From positions 1-46,888 of the forward strand of contig NZ_BCXI01000053.1 of the NCBI RefSeq assembly GCF_001895025.1: 46,888 bases of DNA. The letters run 5' to 3'. The notes under the pieces were generated by a model. That model had not been told where the DNA came from. It searched no databases and worked only from the letters and a program-made list of their open reading frames with translations. Shown here piece after piece: positions 17,447 through 24,802 of the stretch. The stretch comes from Rhodococcus zopfii NBRC 100606 = JCM 9919. GTDB taxonomy: Bacteria > Actinomycetota > Actinomycetes > Mycobacteriales > Mycobacteriaceae. The position numbers and the translations under genes were made by a program. Position 1 is the stretch's first letter. Every line of letters starts with the position of its first letter.

Positions 17447-18790
17447 ATGGCGACAGAACAAAACCTTCGGAGGGTGCTGGTCTCGGCTCTGAGCGCCAGC
17501 ACCCTCGAGTGGTACGACTTCTTCATCTACGGGACCGCCGCAGCACTGGTGTTCAACAAGGTGTTTTTCCCCGAGGTGAGTCCGATCATCGGCACGATCG
17601 CCGCGTTCGCAACCTTCGGCGTCGGCTTCCTGTTTCGGCCCCTTGGCGGAATTATCTTCGGACACTTCGGAGACCGGCTCGGCCGAAAGGCCATGCTCGT
17701 GGTCGCCATGCTGGTAATGGGCGTGGCGACGTTTCTGATCGGATTGATTCCGAGTTACGCCCAGATCGGGATCGCTGCACCGTTGATTCTTCTAGTGCTT
17801 CGTGCAGTGCAGGGAATCGCGGTGGGCGGCCAGTACGGCGGAGCCATGCTGATCGTGACGGAGAATGCCCCACCCAATCGCCGTGGGTTCTTCGGCAGCT
17901 TCGCTCAGGTCGGGCCATCGCTCGCCGTGATCCTGTCCAACATCGTGTTCCTGGTCGTGGTTGCATCGATGAGTGCGGAGGCCCTGCAATCGTGGGGTTG
18001 GCGTATCCCTTTCCTGCTCAGTGCGATCGTGGTGGGCCTGGGCCTCTACATTCAGATCACGATCGAAGACTCTGACGAGTTCAAGCAGCTGCAGGCCCGT
18101 GCGGCCGAGCAGAAGTCCGAGGATGTCCCGGTTCGACCGAGCTCTCCGATTGTCACTGCGCTGAGGGAGCACCCTCGCGAGGTGTTGCAGGCCGGCGGGA
18201 TGATCCTGGTTATTCAGGTGTACTACTACATCGTGACGGTGTTCCTCGTCTCCTTCGCCACCGAAGAAGGTGTGCCGAAGTCGACGGCTCTGTGGATTGT
18301 TCTGGTCTCGAGCGCGGTCACAGTGGTGTCGATCCCGATCTTCGCGCTGTTGTCGGATAAGGTTGGGCGCAAACGTGTTCTGGTGGTCGCTGCCATTGCA
18401 ACCACTGCGTCGGCCTTTCCGTTCGTCTTGCTCCTCGGCACCGGCAGCGTCTGGCTGATGTTGCTCGCGGGTCTTCTCCCCGGTGTCACGTTGGGGGCGC
18501 TCTACGGGCCAATGGCTGCCTTCTACTACGAGATGTTTCCCGCAGAGGTGCGGTACTCCGGGGCCTCACTGGGATACCAGGTCGGTGCGGTCCTCGGCGG
18601 CGGGTTCGCCCCATTGATCGCAACAAGCCTGTTCGCGTGGACAGGCACCGTGCTCTCGGTCGGAGCGTACGTGACTGTCGCTGGTCTGCTGAGCATCTGG
18701 GCTATCGCTTCTGCCCGCGAGACCTACCAGCCGGCGGCCACCAGCCAGCTGGAGGAGAAAACGGTAGGCGTGTCGTCGATCGGATCGTGA
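17447..18790 (+). CDS. MHS-type major facilitator permease
   Basis: A 447-residue, 12-helix MFS transporter of the metabolite:H+ symporter group. It begins with SASTLEWYDFFIYGTAAAL, has the loop 2-3 signature GHFGDRLGRKAML, RAVQGIAVGGQYGGAMLIV in helix 4, and the repeat signature DKVGRKRVLV between helices 8 and 9. Members import organic acids or small polar metabolites (shikimate, ketoglutarate, proline betaine). Together with the dehydrogenase before it, it probably brings in a substrate or intermediate of the block. It ends before a strong bidirectional hairpin. Confidence 0.9.
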   Translation: MATEQNLRRVLVSALSASTLEWYDFFIYGTAAALVFNKVFFPEVSPIIGTIAAFATFGVGFLFRPLGGIIFGHFGDRLGRKAMLVVAMLVMGVATFLIGLIPSYAQIGIAAPLILLVLRAVQGIAVGGQYGGAMLIVTENAPPNRRGFFGSFAQVGPSLAVILSNIVFLVVVASMSAEALQSWGWRIPFLLSAIVVGLGLYIQITIEDSDEFKQLQARAAEQKSEDVPVRPSSPIVTALREHPREVLQAGGMILVIQVYYYIVTVFLVSFATEEGVPKSTALWIVLVSSAVTVVSIPIFALLSDKVGRKRVLVVAAIATTASAFPFVLLLGTGSVWLMLLAGLLPGVTLGALYGPMAAFYYEMFPAEVRYSGASLGYQVGAVLGGGFAPLIATSLFAWTGTVLSVGAYVTVAGLLSIWAIASARETYQPAATSQLEEKTVGVSSIGS

Positions 18791-18831
18791 ATCGGCCACG
18801 ATTCGATTGCGGCCAGGCACGTCGCCGATAG

Positions 18832-18875
18832 GAAGAGCTTCGGGGCCACCGAGTGATGTGGCCCCGAAGCTCTTC
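18832..18875. terminator. Bidirectional terminator between permease and racemase genes
   Basis: An 18-base perfect stem (left arm starts GAAGAGCTTCGGGG, right arm ends CCCCGAAGCTCTTC) with an 8-base loop, flanked by T-rich sequence on the right. It serves both the rightward permease transcript and the leftward CoA-racemase transcript, whose stop codon lies two bases away. Confidence 0.85.
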
Positions 18876-18877
18876 TT

Positions 18878-19963
18878 CTACCAGATGGAATCGAGGTCCC
18901 CTGCGACAACCGCAGCGGCTGCCGGCCGATTCGGGGTCCGCGACAAGCGCGGCGCAGCACCTGGTTGCAGCACACCGTCCAGTTCGCCCAGAGCGTGGCG
19001 GTGAGTGACCTGCGGATGTCGGGCAACCTCATCGAAGGCAAGCACCGGGGTCACACACGCGTCGAGTGCGTCGAAGACCGCCTCCCACTCGTCGCGGGTC
19101 TTGGTCGCAAACGCCGCTGCGATCGCATCACGCAGCTCCGGCCACCGGGATCGATCGTCTTGGTCCGGTGTCCCTTCGATGCCTAGTCCGTCGAGCAACG
19201 CCTGGTAGAACTGCGGCTCGATCGCGCCGACGGCCATGTACCCGCCGTCGGCAGTGCGGTAGCAGTCGTAATACGGTGCTCCGCCGTCGAGGACGTTCGA
19301 TCCCCGTTCGTCCGTCCAGTCGCCGCCGGCCCACATCGCCCAGATCGAGTGTGAGAGGGTCAAGGTGCCGTCGAGCATCGCCGCGTCCACCACCTGTCCC
19401 ACCCCGGAACGTGCGCGCTCGACGAGCGCGGCGAGCAGGCCGGCGATCAGGAACATCGAGCCGCCTCCGAAGTCGCCGACGAGGTTCAGCGGGGGCAGTG
19501 GCGGCCCGCCGGCGGGACCGATGGCGTTCAGGACACCGGCGGCGGCGATGAAGTTGATGTCGTGACCGGGCTTGGCGGCCCACGGGCCATCTTGTCCCCA
19601 ACCGGTCATCCGTCCATAGATCAGACCTGGGTTGTTGCTCGAGAGGCTGTCAGGGCCCAGCCCCAGGCGTTCGGCGACTCCAGGTCGGAATCCCTCGATC
19701 AAGATGTCGGCCTTCATTGCGAGTGCGCGGACGTGGTCGAGGTCCTTCGGGTCCTTCAGGTTCGCAGTGACTATCCGGCGTCCGCGTAGCGTCGGGTCCT
19801 GCGCAATGTCTACAGCGGGGCCCGGACGCTGAACCCGGACAACGTCGGCGCCGAGGTCGGCGAGCATGAGTGCCGCATGTGGGGCGGGCCCCAGGCCAGC
19901 GAGTTCGAGAACTCGGATTCCGGCGAGGGGCCCGTGGAGGGTCTTTGTCACTTGATCAGGCAT
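18878..19963 (-). CDS. Alpha-methylacyl-CoA racemase / family III CoA-transferase
   Basis: A 361-residue CaiB/BaiF-family protein. It starts [20 protein letters not shown], a canonical family III fold. Residues matching the racemase active site are present: His in [12 protein letters not shown], Asp in [12 protein letters not shown] and Glu in [12 protein letters not shown]. These match alpha-methylacyl-CoA racemase rather than formyl-CoA type transferases. It would epimerise 2-methyl-branched acyl-CoA thioesters so that stereospecific acyl-CoA dehydrogenases can act, implying a methyl-branched substrate. The ATG at 19963 lies inside the 3' end of the upstream SDR (16-base overlap); a GTG at 19951 overlapping the stop is the alternative. 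Confidence 0.88.
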   Translation of the reverse strand: MPDQVTKTLHGPLAGIRVLELAGLGPAPHAALMLADLGADVVRVQRPGPAVDIAQDPTLRGRRIVTANLKDPKDLDHVRALAMKADILIEGFRPGVAERLGLGPDSLSSNNPGLIYGRMTGWGQDGPWAAKPGHDINFIAAAGVLNAIGPAGGPPLPPLNLVGDFGGGSMFLIAGLLAALVERARSGVGQVVDAAMLDGTLTLSHSIWAMWAGGDWTDERGSNVLDGGAPYYDCYRTADGGYMAVGAIEPQFYQALLDGLGIEGTPDQDDRSRWPELRDAIAAAFATKTRDEWEAVFDALDACVTPVLAFDEVARHPQVTHRHALGELDGVLQPGAAPRLSRTPNRPAAAAVVAGDLDSIW

Positions 19964-20781
19964 CCCGCATCGACGGGCAGAGCGGCACCGGTGATGTACC
20001 GTGCTTCGTCCGAGACCAGGAACAACAGGGCGTTGCTGACGTCCCGCGGCTCGACCCACGGGACAGGAAGGGCGTTGGTCGACGCCGACGCCGGTTCGAA
20101 ATCCTCGCGGGTCGGAGCCTCGAGATCGGGGCGGAAGATCCGATAGGTGCCTTCGTTCTGGATCATTGGGGTGTCTACCTGGGTCGGGTGGACCGAGTTC
20201 ACCCGGATGCCGTGCGGGGCGAGTTCGTTCGCGAGGCTGCGCATGAGACCGACGACGCCGTGCTTGGCCGAGACGTAGTGGGCGATGTGCGCGTAACCCT
20301 TCAGTCCCGCAGCCGAACTCGTCAGTACGATCGCGCCGCCGCGCCCGCCGTCGATCAGATGGGGAATGGCGGCCTTGGCCGTGTGCCAGACACCGGTGAG
20401 GTTGATGTCGAGCATCTGCTGCCAGGTTCCCTCGGGGATTTCGTGCGCCAGGTGTGGGTTGCTCGCGATACCAGCGTTCGCAGAGACGATGTCGAGTCGG
20501 CCGAGTTCGGCGACGGCCGCGTCGACGCCGTTCGTCAAGGCCTCGGCGTCACGGACATCAACTTCGACGGTGATGACGCGACGACCCAGCTTCTCAACGA
20601 ACAGGGCGGTCTCGGCGAGTTCCTCGGCGGTCCCTGCCGAGTACCCGATGTCGATGATGTCGTTGGGAACGTCGACCGCGATGATGTCGGCGCCCTCTTC
20701 GGCCAGGCGAATCGCATGTGCACGCCCTTGACCGCGTGCCGCCCCGGTGATCAGGGCGACCTTGCCTTCTACTCGACCCAC
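19948..20781 (-). CDS. Mycofactocin-coupled SDR, carveol dehydrogenase-like
   Basis: A 277-residue SDR with [20 protein letters not shown], the subgroup insert [19 protein letters not shown], Ser in [12 protein letters not shown], and Tyr/Lys in [13 protein letters not shown]. The C-terminal half has [19 protein letters not shown], strongly characteristic of carveol dehydrogenases; the length equals what I recall for LimC of Rhodococcus erythropolis. It would oxidise a cyclic secondary alcohol to the ketone, using non-exchangeable NAD and mycofactocin. It is the first gene of a two-gene operon with the racemase, and its promoter region is shared with the divergent acyl-CoA synthetase. Confidence 0.9.
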   Translation of the reverse strand: MGRVEGKVALITGAARGQGRAHAIRLAEEGADIIAVDVPNDIIDIGYSAGTAEELAETALFVEKLGRRVITVEVDVRDAEALTNGVDAAVAELGRLDIVSANAGIASNPHLAHEIPEGTWQQMLDINLTGVWHTAKAAIPHLIDGGRGGAIVLTSSAAGLKGYAHIAHYVSAKHGVVGLMRSLANELAPHGIRVNSVHPTQVDTPMIQNEGTYRIFRPDLEAPTREDFEPASASTNALPVPWVEPRDVSNALLFLVSDEARYITGAALPVDAGCLIK

Positions 20782-20804
20782 GATGACTCCTCTACTAGTA
20801 CAGC

Positions 20805-20826
20805 TGATGTGTCGTGTGACACATCA
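20805..20826. promoter_or_regulatory. Perfect 9-base-arm palindrome in the divergent promoter
   Basis: TGATGTGTC-GTGT-GACACATCA, all nine pairs complementary. It lies 24 bases before the leftward SDR start, overlapping its likely promoter or transcription start, so a repressor site is plausible. It is separate from the activator-type motif 25 bases further right. Confidence 0.6.
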
Positions 20827-20850
20827 TCCGTGCGGAGGCAGGGTGGGAGT

Positions 20851-20894
20851 TGTCGCGTTTCGGGACAGCGCTGCCGGTGTACTCGATTGCGACA
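20851..20894. promoter_or_regulatory. Paired TGTCC-N6-GCGACA motif, SDR/acyl-CoA synthetase divergent promoter
   Basis: Two facing copies: 20851-20867 reads, on the minus strand, TGTCC-CGAAAC-GCGACA, and 20878-20894 reads on the plus strand TGTAC-TCGATT-GCGACA (one mismatch). The GCGACA arms face outwards. The same motif occurs before the other operons of the block; proposed binding site of the regulator encoded at 24803-26569. Confidence 0.6.
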
Positions 20895-20996
20895 TCGTCC
20901 AACCGGAAAAGGGGGTGTACTTCTACGTCACAGGCTGATTTGGCAGCTTTTCGTGCCGCCCGGCCTTCCAGCCACAACTTCTGACGAAGGATGCAC

Positions 20997-22532
20997 GTGA
21001 ACCTTTCCAACGTCCTCGTCCGCGTCGCAGCGCGACGGCCTGACGCGGTCGCAGTCCGATTCGCCGGTGACGAGCTGACGTTCGATCAGTTCGTCACCGC
21101 CTCGAGGCGGTTCTCGGCCTTCCTCGACTCTGTCGGTGTCGAACCAGGCGATCGGGTCGGGATCTACGCCTCCAACCGCCTCGAGTCCTTTCCGCTTCTC
21201 CTCGGGATCTGGATGGCGGGCGCGATCGCGGTGCCGTACAACCTGTCGGTCCCGCGAGGGCCCCTGCGGCACGCCGTCGAAGACTCGGACCCGTCGTTGA
21301 TCGTGGTTGCTGACAGCGAGGTGGAGCTGATTCAGGATGTGTGCGACGGCCTTCGCGGCGCGGAGCGGATCCTGGCGGTGGGGCCGAGCGCCGCTACCGC
21401 CGGTGCGAGTTGGACGTGGTCCGACGTGACGACGCTTCCCGAACGCCACGAGATCATTCCCCGTCTCGATGGAGACGAGGCTTTGCTGATGTACACCAGC
21501 GGTTCGACCGGAACGCCGAAGGGTGTTCGTCAAACCCACCGGACGACAGGTGCCGCCGTCGACGCCACCATCGATATCTTCGGCCTCACCGCAGGCGACA
21601 GCGCACTGGTGTGCACTCCCCTCTTCCATGTCGGAGGTCTGCAGCTGATCTCGCTTCCGGTCCTGCTCGCGGGTGGGGCTGTGACGTTGATGGCGAAGTG
21701 GGATCCACTCGGGTGGGTCGATCTGGCCCGGCGGTGGTCGCCGAGTTATGTGGCGTTGGTGCCGACGATGGCCATCGATGTCGCCAACCGGATGAGCGGA
21801 GCCGATCCGGCACAGCTGAGCAGCATTCGGATCTGTGCGGTCGGTGGGTCGGGCCTGCCGGAAGGTCCACTACGTCGATTCCGTGAGGCAACGGGCATCG
21901 ACTCGGTGATCAACATCTACGGCCAGACGGAGCAGAACGGGTTGGCCGCATGTGAACGGATCGGGGAAAACCCGCTGCCGGTGTGCCTGGGGCGCCCGCT
22001 CGAACAGGTGGTGCAATGGCAATTGGTCGACCCGACCACTCAGCAACGCATTGCCGAAGGCAGCGAGGAGATCGGCGAACTGCTGGTGCGCGGTGACGCA
22101 GTCACGCCGGGTTATTGGAAGCGGTCCGACGCCGATGCTGAGAGATTCGTCGACGGTTGGTTCCGGACCGGTGACTTGATGCGGCGTCGACCCGACGGCC
22201 AACTCGAGTATGTCGAACGGATGGACGACATGATCATCAGTGGCGGAGAAAATGTCTACCCGCAGATGGTCGAGAACTATCTGGCTTCTTCCCCCGATAT
22301 CGCCGAGGTCGCGGTCATCGGCACGCCGCATGAGCGCTGGGTCGAGCAGGTGACAGCCATCGTTGTCGCATCTCACGAGGGAGTGACGATGGCCGATATC
22401 GCGGAGTTCTGTCAGCAGCACCCCGACCTGCGGGGCTTGTCACGCCCTCGCAGGATCGAGATAGTCGCAGCGCTGCCGAGGACCGGGAACAACAAGATCA
22501 ACAAGCCAGAACTAAAGCGGATGTTCCGCTGA
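20997..22532 (+). CDS. Acyl-CoA synthetase (AMP-forming)
   Basis: A 511-residue adenylate-forming ligase. It has the P-loop YTSGSTGTPKGVRQTH (about 166-181), INIYGQTEQNG (A5 region), the hinge and core motif WFRTGDLMRRRPDGQLEYV, ERMDDMIISGGENVYP, and the C-terminal catalytic lysine in RTGNNKINKPELKR. It activates a carboxylic acid to its CoA thioester in the cytoplasm. The start is GTG 20997, with GAAGGA six bases upstream; the in-frame ATG at 20991 overlaps that ribosome site. The paralogue at 42759 begins in the same way (V-N, GTG). It stands alone between the shared motif region and a strong terminator. Confidence 0.92.
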   Translation: MNLSNVLVRVAARRPDAVAVRFAGDELTFDQFVTASRRFSAFLDSVGVEPGDRVGIYASNRLESFPLLLGIWMAGAIAVPYNLSVPRGPLRHAVEDSDPSLIVVADSEVELIQDVCDGLRGAERILAVGPSAATAGASWTWSDVTTLPERHEIIPRLDGDEALLMYTSGSTGTPKGVRQTHRTTGAAVDATIDIFGLTAGDSALVCTPLFHVGGLQLISLPVLLAGGAVTLMAKWDPLGWVDLARRWSPSYVALVPTMAIDVANRMSGADPAQLSSIRICAVGGSGLPEGPLRRFREATGIDSVINIYGQTEQNGLAACERIGENPLPVCLGRPLEQVVQWQLVDPTTQQRIAEGSEEIGELLVRGDAVTPGYWKRSDADAERFVDGWFRTGDLMRRRPDGQLEYVERMDDMIISGGENVYPQMVENYLASSPDIAEVAVIGTPHERWVEQVTAIVVASHEGVTMADIAEFCQQHPDLRGLSRPRRIEIVAALPRTGNNKINKPELKRMFR

Positions 22533-22551
22533 CCCGAGCGGTCTACGGGTC

Positions 22552-22598
22552 CTACGGATTGAGGGTGGTGCACAGTGTGCACCACCCTCAATCCGTAG
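22552..22598. terminator. Bidirectional terminator, 47-base near-perfect palindrome
   Basis: Two 23-base complementary arms (CTACGGATTGAGG... and ...CCTCAATCCGTAG) meet at a single central base. It lies between the convergent acyl-CoA synthetase (stop at 22532) and MaoC gene (stop at 22625). As RNA it would form a very strong hairpin from either strand. Confidence 0.8.
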
Positions 22599-22624
22599 TT
22601 CGAGTCCAAGTTGCGTGGCAGTGA

Positions 22625-23047
22625 TCAATCCTCGGGGACAGCGACGATGGCGGTGCCGTCGATGACGCGGGTGCCGTCCCCGCGGTCGACCCACACGTCG
22701 CAGAGCACGCGGCGTGAGTCACCAGAACCCATCACCTCGAGGACTGTCCCGCCTGCAGTGACCGCATCACCTGCTCGAACGTTGTCGCGGAATCGGCACT
22801 TGATGCGCTCGAGGGCTGAGCGTGTGCCGGCCCAGGAGGTGATCATGTCGATGATGTAGGCCATCGTCGAGCCGCCCTGATTGATCTCGCGGTCCCCCAT
22901 GCCTGCTGACGCCACCGCGTCCAGGTCGAAGTGGATGGGATTGGGGTCGTCGAGGATCAGGGCGACCTGCCGGATGTGTTCACGGTCGACCGGATCGACG
23001 ATGAACGAGGGAATGGTGTAGCCGGGGGCGATCTCATTGGTGGACAT
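22625..23047 (-). CDS. MaoC-like enoyl-CoA hydratase subunit
   Basis: A 140-residue hot-dog protein. The hydratase motif is partly kept: LILDDPNPIHFDLDAV holds the Asp and His of the catalytic pair, followed by the INQGGSTMAYIIDMITSW helix. It is short for a stand-alone hydratase, and its start codon shares a base with the stop of the upstream hot-dog gene (TGATG). The two probably assemble as a heteromer, as known for ChsH1/ChsH2-type steroid hydratases. It would hydrate the enoyl-CoA formed by the acyl-CoA dehydrogenase encoded upstream in the same operon. Confidence 0.85.
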   Translation of the reverse strand: MSTNEIAPGYTIPSFIVDPVDREHIRQVALILDDPNPIHFDLDAVASAGMGDREINQGGSTMAYIIDMITSWAGTRSALERIKCRFRDNVRAGDAVTAGGTVLEVMGSGDSRRVLCDVWVDRGDGTRVIDGTAIVAVPED

Positions 23048-23505
23048 CAGTTCTGACCTCTCTTGAACAGGTAGACGCTCGTGACCGCGCCGACAGGGCC
23101 GGCGGGCGCGGTGGTGTCGAACAAAGTCACCGTGACCGTCAGGCTGTCCAGAACCGATCCGTCCCTGGTGGTGCGGCGGGACACACTGTCGATGGACGCA
23201 GTTGTCCGATAGGTGTGGCCCACCGAAAGTGGCTGAACCTGATCAATGCCGCAGGTTCCGAACAGAAGGGTGTCGCCTTCTCGTTTGTCTGCGAGTGCAC
23301 AGAGTTCGTCGACGCTGATCCCCATGCCACGCAAGGCGATGATGAGGAACCAGATCGAGTGGGCGTGCTCACCGGCGTCGGGATCTGAGGCAGCATGCAG
23401 GGCGTGATCGGTGATCGCGGACTGGTGATGGGAGATGGTGGTGGTGTCACCAGGTAGCTGGCGGCCGACCAGGCCGGGGTCCAATTCCTTGACTGCAGTA
23501 GTCAT
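23047..23505 (-). CDS. Hot-dog fold MaoC-like partner protein
   Basis: A 152-residue protein with hot-dog character (AHSIWFLIIALRGMGISVDEL central helix; VQPLSVGHTYRTTASIDSVS strands; VTVTLFDTT). It lacks the D-x-N-P-x-H catalytic signature that its downstream neighbour has. The likeliest role is the non-catalytic, substrate-shaping half of a heteromeric enoyl-CoA hydratase. The start is the ATG of MTTAVKELDPG at 23505; the longer open frame runs back into the upstream dehydrogenase gene and is not MaoC-like. It lies 22 bases after that dehydrogenase. Confidence 0.8.
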   Translation of the reverse strand: MTTAVKELDPGLVGRQLPGDTTTISHHQSAITDHALHAASDPDAGEHAHSIWFLIIALRGMGISVDELCALADKREGDTLLFGTCGIDQVQPLSVGHTYRTTASIDSVSRRTTRDGSVLDSLTVTVTLFDTTAPAGPVGAVTSVYLFKRGQN

Positions 23506-23527
23506 CTGGCTTGAGGCCTTTCGGAGA

Positions 23528-24724
23528 TCAGTAGGAACGGGGCAGACCGAGGGTGTGCTGCGCGATGTGGTTGAGGACCATCTCCGACGAGACCGGTGCA
23601 ATCTGCTGAAGGCGCACGATCGACCACAGGTCGGCGAGCCCATATTCAAGCGCCAACCCGTTACCGCCGTGCACCTGGATCGCGGCGTCGAGGGCGTGAT
23701 GCCCTGCCTTGGATGCGAGGTACTTGGCCATGTTCGCAGCTTCGCCGGCGGGTAATCCGGCGTCATAGAGAGCTGCCGCTTTCCACGTCATGCCGCGGGC
23801 CGCCTCCAGCTCGATCTTGGCGGCAGCGAGGGGGTGTTGTACTGCCTGGTAGCTGCCGATCGGGGTTGTTCCCCACACGGTGCGTTCCTTGACGTAGCGG
23901 CACGCCTTGTCGATGGCGTAGCGAGCGATGCCGGTACAGATCACTGCACTCAGTACCCGCTCGGGGTTCAGGCCGTCAAACAAGGGCACCAGGCCCTTGT
24001 TGACTTCGCCGACAACCCGATCGGCAGGGATGCGTACGTTGTCGAAGAAGAGTGTGAACTGACGTTCGGGGGCGGACAGTGCCGTGGGAATGAGTTCGCG
24101 GGTCAGTCCCTCGACGTCCGGGTCCACGACGAACAGTGTCAGCAAGCCTCGGCCGGTCTTCTCGTCTGTTCCGGTTCTGGCCACGAGGAGGAAGTTGTCA
24201 CAGTGATCGACACCGGAGATGTAGTACTTGGTGCCGTTGACGATGTAATCGTCACCGTCACGAGTGGCGGTGGTGGAGACATTGTGTGAATTCGATCCGG
24301 CGTCGGGCTCGGTCAGAGCGAACACGAACTTCTTCTCGCCACTGGCGATTCCGGGAAGGTACTGCTGTTTCTGTTCCTCCGTTCCATGTCGTCCGAAGAC
24401 GCTGCCGGCGATGCCCTGGGAGAGCACCATGGCCAGCTCCGGGCAGCCGCCGGCAGCAAGTTCCTCGCTGACGATCGCTTGCTGCGTGAGACCGGCGCCG
24501 CTGCCGCCGTACTCCTCGGCGATGTTGAGGCCGAGGTAGCCGTTGCGACCGAGTTCGTCCCACAGGTCCTGCATCGGTTCGCCAGTGGCCGAGCACTTCT
24601 GGTAGTAGTCGTGTCCGTACTTGGCAACGATGCGGGCGACTGTGTCCCGCAGGAGCGTTTCCTCCTCGTCGGCGATGAGCGGCAACGATGCGTCGGACTG
24701 AGTTTCTGTCGAATGAGACACCAT
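23528..24724 (-). CDS. Acyl-CoA dehydrogenase
   Basis: About 398 residues, single-domain ACAD. FAD/substrate motifs: FALTEPDAGSNSHNVST, YIVNGTKYYISG, WGTTPIGSYQAVQHPLA and GGNGLALEYGLAD. There is no glutamate in the late (MCAD-type) position; instead LNPERVLSAV has a Glu where isovaleryl-CoA and long-chain dehydrogenases keep their base, suggesting a branched substrate. It resembles the enzyme at 40451, both ending GLPRSY. The start is ATG 24724, with no strong ribosome site; an open frame reaches 24766. It heads an operon with the two hot-dog genes. Confidence 0.9.
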   Translation of the reverse strand: MVSHSTETQSDASLPLIADEEETLLRDTVARIVAKYGHDYYQKCSATGEPMQDLWDELGRNGYLGLNIAEEYGGSGAGLTQQAIVSEELAAGGCPELAMVLSQGIAGSVFGRHGTEEQKQQYLPGIASGEKKFVFALTEPDAGSNSHNVSTTATRDGDDYIVNGTKYYISGVDHCDNFLLVARTGTDEKTGRGLLTLFVVDPDVEGLTRELIPTALSAPERQFTLFFDNVRIPADRVVGEVNKGLVPLFDGLNPERVLSAVICTGIARYAIDKACRYVKERTVWGTTPIGSYQAVQHPLAAAKIELEAARGMTWKAAALYDAGLPAGEAANMAKYLASKAGHHALDAAIQVHGGNGLALEYGLADLWSIVRLQQIAPVSSEMVLNHIAQHTLGLPRSY

Positions 24725-24758
24725 GGTTCGAGTGTGTGCCTCGCGACCGGTCGGTGAA

Positions 24759-24775
24759 TGTCGCAACCTGCGCCA
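24759..24775. promoter_or_regulatory. Weak copy of the block motif upstream of the ACAD-MaoC operon
   Basis: On the minus strand TGGCG-CAGGTT-GCGACA: the GCGACA arm is perfect, the other arm matches only TG. It lies 35 bases before the acyl-CoA dehydrogenase start, in a gap between that gene and the regulator's stop. Confidence 0.35.
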
Positions 24776-24802
24776 CCGCCCTGCTCACTCCCGCAGCCGA
24801 TG

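Noticed and set aside
19870..21000. 376-codon plus-strand frame
   Set aside because: It runs antisense through the LimC-like SDR gene and its promoter; no family features.
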